This document shows, in pieces, positions 18,138 to 26,835 of a stretch of 64,000 nt of DNA. The translations under genes were made by a program, and so were the position numbers. The DNA lies in contig NZ_FXTH01000002.1 in the NCBI RefSeq assembly GCF_900182555.1, positions 124,001-188,000 on the forward strand, given 5' to 3'. Source of the stretch: Fodinibius sediminis. GTDB taxonomy: Bacteria > Bacteroidota > Rhodothermia > Balneolales > Balneolaceae. The notes beneath the pieces were generated by a model that saw only the letters and a list, made by a program, of their open reading frames with translations, did no database searches and was not told the DNA's origin. Numbering within the stretch: position 1 is the stretch's first letter; the number at the start of each line of letters is the position of its first letter.

Positions 18138-19142
18138 ATGGAGCCTGTAACTACAACATCATATATTGTTTTAGGAATTGCGCTGTTTATGCTGCTCAAC
18201 TCAGCAGCAATAGCCGTTTATGCTGAACGACGTGTTTCAGCCTTTATTCAAAACAGACTCGGCCCCAACAGAGTGGGGCCACTGGGGCTTTTCCAACCTC
18301 TGGCAGACGTTGTAAAACTCCTGCTCAAAGAGGATGTAACACCTGCCAAAGGATTCAAAACAATTCACGCCATAGCCCCCGTCATTCCTGTGGTTACGGC
18401 GCTGATGACCGTGGCTGTCATCCCTTTCGGCGATGGCCTCTATGTAACCGATATTAACGCCGGCGTGCTCTACCTGCTGGCTGTAAACTCCCTCGGGGTG
18501 TATGGTGTTACCCTTGGCGGATGGGCCTCCAACAGCAAATATTCCCTGCTCGGCGGGCTTCGTGCCGCAGCCCAGATGATAAGCTATGAACTGCCCATGG
18601 GCATGGCTATTGCCTCCTGTATTTTATTCGTTGGATCGTTGAGCATGATAGATGTCGTTAATTCCCAGGAATACTGGTGGAATCTGTTTCGAAATCCCAT
18701 CGGGGCCGTCATCTTTATTGTTGCTGCCTTTGCTGAATCCAACCGAACTCCTTTCGACCTGGTTGAGGCCGAGCAGGAACTTGTCGGTGGTTTTCATACC
18801 GAATACAGTTCCATGAAGTTTGGAATGTTCTTTTTGGCTGAATACATGCACGTTGTTATCGGAAGCATGCTGATAACAACTTTCTTTTTCGGTGGATATC
18901 ACCTCCCCTTTGCCGGCTATTGGCTGCCCGAAATGGGATCAACGGCAAAAGCCATTCTGGATGTTTCCGTCTTTACCCTTAAAACGGTGTTTTGGGTCTT
19001 CACCTATATTTGGGTTCGGTGGACGATACCGCGCTTTAAATATAACCAGGTTATGAAACTGGGCTGGAAACGAATGCTACCGATCAGCATCGCAAACTTT
19101 ATTGTGTTGGCAGTGCTTATCTATGGCTATTACCACCTGTAG
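18138..19142 (+). CDS. nuoH: NADH-quinone oxidoreductase subunit H
   Basis: Membrane subunit that joins the peripheral and membrane arms and lines the quinone channel. Diagnostic blocks are AERRVSAFIQNRLGPNRVGP, GLFQPLADVVKLLLKED and FAESNRTPFDLVEAEQELVGGF. 334 residues and about eight hydrophobic helices. It is the last nuo gene here: a strong terminator follows 40 bases later, and nuoI-N are not in the window. Confidence 0.97.
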   Translation: MEPVTTTSYIVLGIALFMLLNSAAIAVYAERRVSAFIQNRLGPNRVGPLGLFQPLADVVKLLLKEDVTPAKGFKTIHAIAPVIPVVTALMTVAVIPFGDGLYVTDINAGVLYLLAVNSLGVYGVTLGGWASNSKYSLLGGLRAAAQMISYELPMGMAIASCILFVGSLSMIDVVNSQEYWWNLFRNPIGAVIFIVAAFAESNRTPFDLVEAEQELVGGFHTEYSSMKFGMFFLAEYMHVVIGSMLITTFFFGGYHLPFAGYWLPEMGSTAKAILDVSVFTLKTVFWVFTYIWVRWTIPRFKYNQVMKLGWKRMLPISIANFIVLAVLIYGYYHL

Positions 19143-19181
19143 GTAAGCGTACAGGGGTTACACATTCCTTTACTGATAAAG

Positions 19182-19219
19182 AAAAAGGGAAGAAAGCCGT
19201 TAAGCTTTTTTCCCTTTTT
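19182..19219. terminator. Bidirectional intrinsic terminator between nuoH and the epimerase gene
   Basis: AAAAAGGGAAGAAAGC (19182-19197) pairs over 16 bp with GCTTTTTTCCCTTTTT (19204-19219), with one G-U pair and a 6-base loop. A and T tracts flank it on both strands, so it can stop the nuo transcript and the convergent polysaccharide transcript. Confidence 0.92.
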
Positions 19220-19231
19220 ACGTTCCATGCT

Positions 19232-20314
19232 CTATGAAGGCAATACTGGGTTTTGCTGCTTCCTCTCGATGAAATAGCTTTTATACCAGCCAATAAATTC
19301 CTTAATGCCCTCCTCTATGCCCACACGAGGTTTAAAATTGGTGTAGCTAAAAAAGTCATCTACCTCGGCCCATGTTTTGGGGACATCTCCCGGCTGAATG
19401 GGAAGCATGTTCTTTTCGGCCTCAACCCCGAGCTGTTTTTCAATTTCGTGGATAAAATCCATCAGCTTAACCGGATTGCTGTTGCCAATATTGAATACCC
19501 GATAGGGGGCAAAACTTGTTGCCGGGTCGGGGTCGCTGCCTGTCCAAACGGTATTTGAAGTCGGCGGTTTGGGAATCAATCGGACGATGCCTTCGACAAT
19601 ATCATCAATGTAGGTAAAATCCCGTTCCATCTTCCCATAATTGAATACATCGATCGGCTCATTGTCAAGCATTGCTTCAGCAAACAAGAATAAAGCCATA
19701 TCCGGACGTCCCCAGGGGCCATAGACGGTAAAAAAGCGCAAACCGGTTGTGGGGATGTTGAAAAGGTTGGAATAGGTATGAGCCATAAGCTCATTTGATT
19801 TTTTGCTGGCCGCATACAGACTCATCGGGTGGTCCACATTATCCGAGGTGGAAAAAGGCATATTCGTATTTGCGCCGTACACCGAACTGGAAGAAGCATA
19901 GATGAAATGCTTCAGTGAGTGGTGCCGGGCACTCTCCAGCAAATTCAAAAAGCCGATGATATTACTGTCGATATATCGGTAGGGATCTTTCAAGCTGTAA
20001 CGCACTCCCGCCTGGGCCGCCAGGTTGATGACAATATCAAAATCCTCTTCACGAAACAAATGATCAATTGTCGATTTATCCTCCAGGTCGGCCTTGATGA
20101 ATTGAAAATTCTCGTTGTCTGAACTATCAATCAAGGTGTTGCAGGTAATGCTGTCCTTTATGACTCCCAGTTCTTCCAGTCGGTCATATTTAAGGTCCAC
20201 AGAATAGTAGTCATTGATGTTATCAAAACCAATAACCTCATGGCCTTCACTTACCAAACGTCTCGAAAGGTGAAATCCAATAAAACCTGCCGCCCCAGTT
20301 ACTAGTATTTTCAT
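19232..20314 (-). CDS. UDP-glucuronate 4-epimerase (NAD-dependent SDR)
   Basis: Extended SDR epimerase of 360 residues. The NAD loop is VTGAAGFIGFHLSRRL, followed by the GFDNINDYYSVDLK block typical of UDP-glucuronate epimerases of the CapI/LpsL type. The catalytic motif is SSSSVYG...YAASK, with YxxxK at YAASK. It would convert UDP-GlcA to UDP-GalA, a building block for an acidic polysaccharide. It is a single gene read from a sigma-54-type promoter at 20381-20396 with two upstream palindromes. It ends at the bidirectional terminator shared with nuo. Confidence 0.85.
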   Translation of the reverse strand: MKILVTGAAGFIGFHLSRRLVSEGHEVIGFDNINDYYSVDLKYDRLEELGVIKDSITCNTLIDSSDNENFQFIKADLEDKSTIDHLFREEDFDIVINLAAQAGVRYSLKDPYRYIDSNIIGFLNLLESARHHSLKHFIYASSSSVYGANTNMPFSTSDNVDHPMSLYAASKKSNELMAHTYSNLFNIPTTGLRFFTVYGPWGRPDMALFLFAEAMLDNEPIDVFNYGKMERDFTYIDDIVEGIVRLIPKPPTSNTVWTGSDPDPATSFAPYRVFNIGNSNPVKLMDFIHEIEKQLGVEAEKNMLPIQPGDVPKTWAEVDDFFSYTNFKPRVGIEEGIKEFIGWYKSYFIERKQQNPVLPS

Positions 20315-20380
20315 ATATTTTGCTCTCTAACTGTTGAAATTTTTGAGAATTGAACACTTCCTGCTGCACATTACAGACGT

Positions 20381-20396
20381 TTCAAAAAACGTGCCA
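20381..20396 (-). promoter_or_regulatory. Sigma-54-type -24/-12 promoter of the epimerase gene
   Basis: Read on the minus strand: TGGCACGTTTTTTGAA. It matches the sigma-54 consensus TGGCACR-N4-TTGCW at every fixed position except the C of the -12 element. It lies 67 bases before the gene start. Two palindromic upstream sites are about 100 and 120 bases further upstream. A GAACCG/CGGTTC hairpin (20414-20434) lies in between. Confidence 0.65.
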
Positions 20397-20487
20397 CAGT
20401 ACAACCGCGCCCGGAACCGCCGTTGAAACGGTTCAGCATACATTCCACTTGCTTCACGGCTTCTCATCTCATGGCCTTACTACTCAG

Positions 20488-20526
20488 TGAGTAATTTTTA
20501 CTACCCGTCGAGTAAATATTTACGAG
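20488..20526. promoter_or_regulatory. Two palindromic upstream activating sites (epimerase promoter)
   Basis: Copy 1 is TGAGTAA-TTT-TTACTAC (20488-20504). Copy 2 is CGAGTAAATATTTACGAG (20509-20526), with a perfect GTAAATATTTAC core. Both match the CGAGTAA-N3-TTACTCG palindrome found upstream of four other sigma-54-type promoters in this window, though copy 2 has one extra central base. Spacing between centres is about 21 bp, two helical turns. This suits cooperative binding of an enhancer-binding protein. Confidence 0.6.
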
Positions 20527-20593
20527 GCATTCAGCTACCGAGGGGCTGTGCAGTACGGATCGTCTGCCCCGCGCTGAAAAATCCACAGGGGTA

Positions 20594-21805
20594 CTAGCCC
20601 GCCCTGGACATCCCTGACTCCCGCCTCATCACATACTGTGCGATCCTGTCCCCGATCTCCAGGGAAGCCGTAGCTGCCGGTGAAGGTGCATTGCATACAT
20701 GGATACTTCGCTCCCCATACCGGATCAGGAAATCGTCGACCAGGCTGCCATCCGGGTTCAGTGCCTGGGCCCGCACACCGGGGACTGATGCTATCAGGTC
20801 ATCTGCCTGTATCTCCGGGATTAGTTTTTGAAGGCTTTTAACAAATTCAGCCTTGGACAAGGATCGATACAGTTCCCTGAAGCCTTCTTGCCAGTGCTCG
20901 CCGACAAGTTTCCAGAAACCCGGATAACTCAGGGAATGCCAGGCATCGGACGCCTCAAACGAAAACTTGGAATACCCTTCTCTTTTCAGGCTGAGTACTG
21001 CATTTGGCCCTGCATGGATGCTCCCATCAATCATCCTCGTGAAATGTACTCCGAGAAATGGAAATGAGGGATTGGGGACGGGGTAAACAAGATTATTTAC
21101 CAAATAGCGTCGTTCCTCTACAAGCTCATAGTACTCTCCTCTGAAGGGGATAATGCGATGCTCCAGAGACACCCCGCTTTTTGATGCAATTATATCACTG
21201 TGCAGACCGGCGCAGTTGATGACGCAACCCGCCTCATACGATTCCCCCCCCGCATTGACGATACAGCGTTGCTCATCCTCGTGCAGGGAAGTAACCTGCT
21301 GCTCAAACAGAATTGTCCCGCCCTTCCGCTGTAGTTCTTCACTTAGCACACGGGCAACCTGCCTGTAATCTACGATGCCCGCTTCCGGCACATGCAGTGC
21401 TGCAATACCATTGACATGGGGTTCGGTCTCCTTGAGCTCTCTTCCTGAAATTTTACGCACGTTCAACCCATTCATTCTTCCCCTTTCCAGAAGGGTATTC
21501 AGATAGGGCAGTTCTGCCTTCTCAGTGGCAACGATCATTTTTCCGCATACTTCGCATGCAATATCAAACTGCCGACAAAACCTGACCATCCGCCGACTGC
21601 CCCGTGTTGCAAGTTTTGCTTTCTTGCTTCCGGGCTTGTAATACACTCCCGAATGAATCACTCCGCTGTTTCTGCCCGTCTGGTGCGTTGCTACTGCTTT
21701 CTCTTTTTCAAGTATGAGTACAGTAGATTCCGGACGTGCCTGCATAATAGCATAACCTGTGGCGAGGCCAACAATCCCTCCGCCCACAATTGCAAAATTA
21801 TACAT
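20594..21805 (-). CDS. lhgO: L-2-hydroxyglutarate oxidase
   Basis: FAD-dependent oxidase or dehydrogenase of L-2-hydroxyglutarate, 403 residues. The N-terminal dinucleotide loop is VGGGIVGLATGYAIM, followed by the family block HQTGRNSGVIHSGVYYKPGS. The conserved VNCAGLHSDIIA and RGEYYELVEERRYLVNNLVYPVP regions are present. A GGAGGAAA ribosome binding site precedes the ATG. It sits between the epimerase and the ABC flippase gene, with 133 bases to the latter. Its metabolic role has no obvious link to polysaccharide synthesis, so it may be a passenger. Confidence 0.88.
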   Translation of the reverse strand: MYNFAIVGGGIVGLATGYAIMQARPESTVLILEKEKAVATHQTGRNSGVIHSGVYYKPGSKKAKLATRGSRRMVRFCRQFDIACEVCGKMIVATEKAELPYLNTLLERGRMNGLNVRKISGRELKETEPHVNGIAALHVPEAGIVDYRQVARVLSEELQRKGGTILFEQQVTSLHEDEQRCIVNAGGESYEAGCVINCAGLHSDIIASKSGVSLEHRIIPFRGEYYELVEERRYLVNNLVYPVPNPSFPFLGVHFTRMIDGSIHAGPNAVLSLKREGYSKFSFEASDAWHSLSYPGFWKLVGEHWQEGFRELYRSLSKAEFVKSLQKLIPEIQADDLIASVPGVRAQALNPDGSLVDDFLIRYGERSIHVCNAPSPAATASLEIGDRIAQYVMRRESGMSRAG

Positions 21806-21938
21806 AATGGTTTCCTCCTTATGTTGATGGCCGCCAACTAAGTCCCTTCATTTTGATATCCATCGACTCTTGATCTGTTACCTCTTTTCTCTCGATTCTC
21901 CTGATGCTTTTATTGCCCGGACTACAAACTCATCATTT

Positions 21939-23738
21939 TTAACCCTCCAGGGCCATCTCTCTGAACCTGACATTGGATTCTATCAGATCGTAGTAACTAC
22001 CCTCCTGGACAATTCGCCCCTCCTCCATGTAATAGAGCTTGTCACAATTCTTTACTGTTGTCAACCGGTGGGCAATCATGATCAGGGTCCGTTCCCCCCG
22101 CAATGATTCGATGGCACCGGTTATCTGCTTCTCCGTAATATTATCCAATGCGGAAGTAGCCTCATCCATTACCAGGACCTTTGGATTATGGTACAGCGCA
22201 CGCGCTATTCCCACCCGCTGGCGCTGGCCGCCTGACAATCGCGTTCCATGTTCCCCTACAATGGTATCCAGTCCATTGGTAAGGCGATTAATCATCTCTT
22301 CCAACTGTGCCAGTCTAACAGCCCTCATGACTTTGTCGTCATCAATCATTGACTCTGGCAATCCGAAGGCAATATTTGAGCGCAAGGTTTCATCAGCCAG
22401 ATAAATGGATTGCGGTATATAGCCGATATTCCGCTGCCAGGCTGAAATATTACCATTAACATCTATCCCATCGACAAGGATATCCCCGTCCTCCGGCTCC
22501 AAAAGTCCAAGTATAATATCTACAATGGTTGTTTTACCTGCCCCCGAGGGTCCCACAAATCCAACTGCTTTACCTCTTGGTATGCTAATTGAGACCTGTC
22601 TGAGGGCCTGTACATCACTTTCCGGGTAGCTATAACTCACATTCCTGATTTGTATTTCTTCATCAAGCTCCAACTGCTTGTCGTTTTTTCGATCAGCAAG
22701 AAATCTGGTATTATATTCTTCCAGGTCTTTGAGATCATGGTAGAGTGGCTCAAGGGAAACCATGTTATATCGCAGGTTTGTGTAGTTTGCAACCAACTGC
22801 TGAACCGATGGCATTAACCGGACCGTAGCCATGGCAAAAAGTGTCAATACTGGTATGATGGTTTCCATAGGCCGTTCCTGCCAAACCAGAAGTACAGAAA
22901 CCAAAAGCATACCCAACACCGCTGTAGTCTCAACCACCGGCCGGGGAATTTGTTGGATAAACTTGATATATGTTAACAAGCGAGTACTTCGGAATGCCTC
23001 TTTACGGAATTTGTCAATGAACTCCTCTTCCCGGTTCAGTACGCGGGCGTCTTTTATGCCTCCCAGCCCCTGGTTAAGCGCCTTGATCATCTCTGCCCTG
23101 CGTACCTGTTCTTCCTCACCATACTCCTTCATTTTTCGTTTGTTAAGCAAAATAAATGTTCCAGCACCCAAGCCCGACAGGCTAATCACAAGAATTGTTA
23201 TGAGGGGTTCCATCACAAATAGAAAGACAAGAATGGATAGAGCCATTACTCCTTCCCTGGTCATCCTTAACATGTTGGAGACCACATTATTGATAAACAC
23301 ATTCACCTCGTGGGTTATGTTTCTCAATAGTTCCGCTGTATTTCTTCCAAGGTGAAAGGTATATGGCGCATGCATATACGCCCGCATCATCCGGTGGCAG
23401 ATGGTATACCTTCGGTTGTATACAAAGCGGGCCTCCAGGTAATTAAATGCAATGATATAGGCACTCTTAATAATAAAGATCCCGACCAGGCCAACGGAGC
23501 CCCAAACCAGGAGGTCCCGGGAGGTCTCAATGCCAAGCACGGAAAAAACAGATTGCAGCCATCCTATTTCCATTACACTCTCCGGATCTGCGATGATAGC
23601 CACAAAAGCGGGTATCATACCGATACCGGCCACTTCCATCACAGCGGCAATCAACATTAGCACTAAAAGGATAAGCAGTTTAACAGGATCCCCTTTGGGA
23701 AGGATATAGAATATTTTCTTCAGCGTTTTTGGTAACAT
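21939..23738 (-). CDS. PglK-like ABC transporter (lipid-linked oligosaccharide flippase candidate)
   Basis: Fused permease-ATPase half-transporter of 599 residues. The N-terminal half has about six membrane helices. The ATPase half has Walker A GPSGAGKTT (396-404), signature LSGGQ (501-505) and Walker B VLVMDEATSALD (from 521). The segment RLMPSVQQLVANYTNLRYN and the N-terminus resemble Campylobacter PglK, the flippase for undecaprenyl-diphosphate-linked oligosaccharide. This fits the PglC-like priming enzyme in the same locus. There is no C39 peptidase domain, so it is not a double-glycine peptide exporter. It follows the SLBB gene by 39 bases. Confidence 0.8.
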   Translation of the reverse strand: MLPKTLKKIFYILPKGDPVKLLILLVLMLIAAVMEVAGIGMIPAFVAIIADPESVMEIGWLQSVFSVLGIETSRDLLVWGSVGLVGIFIIKSAYIIAFNYLEARFVYNRRYTICHRMMRAYMHAPYTFHLGRNTAELLRNITHEVNVFINNVVSNMLRMTREGVMALSILVFLFVMEPLITILVISLSGLGAGTFILLNKRKMKEYGEEEQVRRAEMIKALNQGLGGIKDARVLNREEEFIDKFRKEAFRSTRLLTYIKFIQQIPRPVVETTAVLGMLLVSVLLVWQERPMETIIPVLTLFAMATVRLMPSVQQLVANYTNLRYNMVSLEPLYHDLKDLEEYNTRFLADRKNDKQLELDEEIQIRNVSYSYPESDVQALRQVSISIPRGKAVGFVGPSGAGKTTIVDIILGLLEPEDGDILVDGIDVNGNISAWQRNIGYIPQSIYLADETLRSNIAFGLPESMIDDDKVMRAVRLAQLEEMINRLTNGLDTIVGEHGTRLSGGQRQRVGIARALYHNPKVLVMDEATSALDNITEKQITGAIESLRGERTLIMIAHRLTTVKNCDKLYYMEEGRIVQEGSYYDLIESNVRFREMALEG

Positions 23739-23777
23739 CCAGTCTCTGGCTTTAAGCCCTTTTTTAAATATTTCTCG

Positions 23778-24302
23778 TTAATTACCGCGCAGGTTTTCAA
23801 TAAGAAGTATGGAAGTCGCGATAACGCTTACCACCGGAGCAATGACACCCACATAATCGCCAAATGATGGTTTCCGTCTCACCTGGAGCGTCACGATATC
23901 ATTATTCTGCAGATCAAATTCAAACATTTCCACTGGCTCCGGGTCCTGATACCGGTACCTGAACAAGGCCACATCCACCATCTTCCTGTTTTCATTATAG
24001 CGGGATACTTTTAGTTCAATTTGTGTTTTTGCCCAGTTTATATCCGATTCCCGTCCTCTCAGCTCGCTATAGCCAAAAGTATAGGAGATCAGCTCAGGCA
24101 GGGTTGTCTCCTCGGGTATGATATAGCGGCCTGCACTGTTTACGTCTCCCCAGACATTGACAGAATCCGTCAATTCTCCCATCTCCGCTACCCGTATATA
24201 CCGGTTGCTCAGTCCCTCTGACGGAAACTGGGCGTATAATAGTGTCGGTCCGAATACAAGCAAGCCCGCAATGACAATGATATATTTAATTTTTCTATCC
24301 AT
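23778..24302 (-). CDS. SLBB-domain secreted protein of the polysaccharide export type
   Basis: With the ATG at 24302 it has a clean signal peptide (MDRKIKYIIVIAGLLVFGPTLLYA) and a mature part of about 150 residues. The block VNVWGDVNSAGRYIIPEETTL is a soluble-ligand-binding beta-grasp (SLBB) motif, as in Wza-type export proteins. A C-terminal hydrophobic segment follows (VISVIATSILLIENL-like). It lacks the Poly_export domain of a full Wza. In-frame starts at 24350/24353, touching the BY-kinase stop, are possible but would put 16-17 basic residues before the signal peptide. It lies directly after the BY-kinase gene. Confidence 0.7.
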   Translation of the reverse strand: MDRKIKYIIVIAGLLVFGPTLLYAQFPSEGLSNRYIRVAEMGELTDSVNVWGDVNSAGRYIIPEETTLPELISYTFGYSELRGRESDINWAKTQIELKVSRYNENRKMVDVALFRYRYQDPEPVEMFEFDLQNNDIVTLQVRRKPSFGDYVGVIAPVVSVIATSILLIENLRGN

Positions 24303-24352
24303 AACTTTACGTTTAAATATTATTAGACTGCTCTTTTTTGCTTTAATCATCA

Positions 24353-26695
24353 CTACCGGTAATCCTCGTAGTTGCTGTAAAGCGACTGGTAGTAACCATT
24401 CCCATAGTAACTGCCGGTCTCTTTTTTATGATCAAAGTCATTAAGAACAATACTGGTTACATTCGCATTGATTTGTTCAAGCTCTTCCATCGTACGAAAC
24501 AGCATACCCCGATTTGTCTTTCTGTATTTTGCTACGACAACGGTTGCTTCTGCCTGTTTCAGCAGGGCTGTTGAATCACTGATAATTCCATATGGAGGAG
24601 TATCCAGAATGATAACGTCAAATACCTCCTGCATTTTTTTCAATAATTGTTTGAACCGCATGCTATTGCTGATAATCTCGGGCATTTCCGCATCCTTTCC
24701 GGCAGAAATCACTTTTAGTGATTCCACATCTGTATCCTGGAGCAATTGATCGAAAGGCAGGTTTCCGTTGAGATAGTTGGATAACCCTGTATCACCCGAC
24801 AAGCCAAAATACTCGTGTAGCTTGGGTCGTCGAAAATCAGCCCCAATGATGAGGGTCCAGTATCCCTCTTCAGCAAATGCGATACCAAGGTTGGCGGCTA
24901 CCGTTGATTTTCCGTCCCCCTTTTCGGCACTGGTGATGGCAATGGTTTTCGGCGGGGTCTCCCCATTCTGGTAGATAATATTGTTTTTAAGCCGTCTCAC
25001 GGACTCTGAGGCAATGCTCATACGGTCCTGAAGCAATACCATTTCATCCGGTACTTTGCCACTGCCCGTATTGAATGACCTCCGTTTCCTTTTTGAAACT
25101 TTCTCAAAAGATGGGATGACGGTGAGCGGTGGTAGATAAACCGTTCTGAGCTGACCTACATTATTGATGCTGTTATCCCTGAACTCCTTGATTACAATAA
25201 ATCCTACCGACAAAAAACCGCCCAGCATAATACCCACAATAACATAAATCTTTCGGTCCGGGCCTACAGGTGCATTCGGGACGTTCCCCTGGTCAATGAT
25301 ACGTCCAAAACCGAACTGGGATTGCCTCAATACAGCCATGTCAGCATGCTGGCGTAAAACATTCAGATAAAGTTCTTCATTTATCCTTACATCACGCTGC
25401 AGTTTTGCCAGTTTGACCATGCCTTCCGGCAGGGAATTAAAATTGGCATCCATTTCATCCTTGTGGGTTGCGAGTGAACTCTGCCTGGATTCCAGCTGTT
25501 TTTTCTGCATCCGGAGCTCGACCAGCCGGCCCTGAATCTGAGAAACCATTTGTGCCCGGTCTTCACTATTCATCCCCATGAACTCATCATCACTGGTGAA
25601 GAGTTTTTTCGATAGCTCGTCAATTTCCCCCTTGAGACGGGCGATCTCCTTGTCGAGATACTGAAGGCGCGAGGGAACCGGATTTCGTTGTCGAACCCCT
25701 GGATTTTTCGCAATAATCAATGACCGTTCCTGTTCCAGTCGGGCCATCATTTCCTGGGCGTTTCTTATCCTTGGCCCAACGGCTTCAGAGAATTGCTCCG
25801 AAAGTCCCGGTTTGATCTGCTCGAGCTGCTGTTCGTAGTTTGATATGTTCTCATTGACGGTTTCAAGCTCGGTCCGAATACGCTGTAGTTCGGCCTCTGT
25901 ATCAGATTTCTGGGCAACCATTCCCGTAGCTTGCTCATCGACCTTGACAATGCCCGTGGCATCCATATATCTGCGGAGAGCTTGTTCAGAATTCTGCAAT
26001 TTCTGTTGCAGTCGTTCTTTCTCCTTTTCAAGAAAATTTGCTGTTGACTGTGCAGCCCGTCGGTTTTGCTGAGTCGAGGTTTCAATATAGGTTTGCATCA
26101 CCAGGTTCACGATCTTGGCAGCCTCATCAGGCGAAGTACTTGTATAGTTGATCCCCACAATGTCTGATTCTTCTTCCTTTGGCTCAATAAACCTAATCCC
26201 TCTTCGGATCCTGGTGGCTACCGCTTCTTGTGAGGCTTTCTCCAGATTCCCATTTTCATCCGCGTTCCAAAGAATAGGAAACGATCTACGGCCACCCGGC
26301 TCTTCTTCCATGAGTGCATCGGCTACCTGGAGGGAAAATTTCCTGGACTGCAGCACCTCTAACTCATTTTCAAATGTAGAACTTGTCCCCTGCCCGGAAG
26401 TCTGGGAAATAATTTTAGAAAGTTCTTCAGTGGGAGAAGTATCGGCCGAACTGATCAACAGCGAACCCGTACTTTGATAGGTCGGGGTAACGGTAGAGGC
26501 ATAAAACCATGCTCCAACACCGCCTGCAATCAGGAAAAACATTATACTCCATTTGTACTTGAGCAAAGTTGCAATGATCATATGGGGATCAAGTCCATTG
26601 CTTTCTTTATTAGAAGCATAATCATGAGGAATGTACTGATACCGCTCTATTCCTTCTTGATTATTGTCGTCATGTTTTTGAAGTGAACTAGACAT
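24353..26695 (-). CDS. Wzz/BY-kinase fusion (polysaccharide chain-length and export tyrosine kinase)
   Basis: Inner membrane co-polymerase with a cytoplasmic tyrosine autokinase, 780 residues. Membrane helices lie at about 50-70 and 485-505, with a long coiled-coil periplasmic region between (about 200-330 and 370-420). The kinase has Walker A SAEKGDGKST (to about 598), Walker A-prime IIGADFRRPK (from 617) and Walker B VIILDTPP (from about 694). The last 18 residues hold seven tyrosines, the usual autophosphorylation cluster. It controls polymer length and export together with a Wzy-type polymerase. A weak -24/-12-like site lies at 26750-26765. Confidence 0.92.
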   Translation of the reverse strand: MSSSLQKHDDNNQEGIERYQYIPHDYASNKESNGLDPHMIIATLLKYKWSIMFFLIAGGVGAWFYASTVTPTYQSTGSLLISSADTSPTEELSKIISQTSGQGTSSTFENELEVLQSRKFSLQVADALMEEEPGGRRSFPILWNADENGNLEKASQEAVATRIRRGIRFIEPKEEESDIVGINYTSTSPDEAAKIVNLVMQTYIETSTQQNRRAAQSTANFLEKEKERLQQKLQNSEQALRRYMDATGIVKVDEQATGMVAQKSDTEAELQRIRTELETVNENISNYEQQLEQIKPGLSEQFSEAVGPRIRNAQEMMARLEQERSLIIAKNPGVRQRNPVPSRLQYLDKEIARLKGEIDELSKKLFTSDDEFMGMNSEDRAQMVSQIQGRLVELRMQKKQLESRQSSLATHKDEMDANFNSLPEGMVKLAKLQRDVRINEELYLNVLRQHADMAVLRQSQFGFGRIIDQGNVPNAPVGPDRKIYVIVGIMLGGFLSVGFIVIKEFRDNSINNVGQLRTVYLPPLTVIPSFEKVSKRKRRSFNTGSGKVPDEMVLLQDRMSIASESVRRLKNNIIYQNGETPPKTIAITSAEKGDGKSTVAANLGIAFAEEGYWTLIIGADFRRPKLHEYFGLSGDTGLSNYLNGNLPFDQLLQDTDVESLKVISAGKDAEMPEIISNSMRFKQLLKKMQEVFDVIILDTPPYGIISDSTALLKQAEATVVVAKYRKTNRGMLFRTMEELEQINANVTSIVLNDFDHKKETGSYYGNGYYQSLYSNYEDYR

Positions 26696-26835
26696 TTCCG
26701 AACCTTAAGTCTTAAGTTTTATCCTTTATTGCTTTACTTCTGACAGCTGAACACAGCTTTTGCCAGGTTATTAAATCAAATCTTGCACTTTGTAACAGCT
26801 CCTTCGTCATGTTCTCCCATATTTTTTCAGGAGTA

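Noticed and set aside
26750-26765. TGGCAAAAGCTGTGTT (minus strand) before the BY-kinase gene, resembling a sigma-54 promoter
   Set aside because: The -12 part is GTGTT rather than TTGCA or TTGTA and no palindromic upstream site is present, so it is too weak to call.
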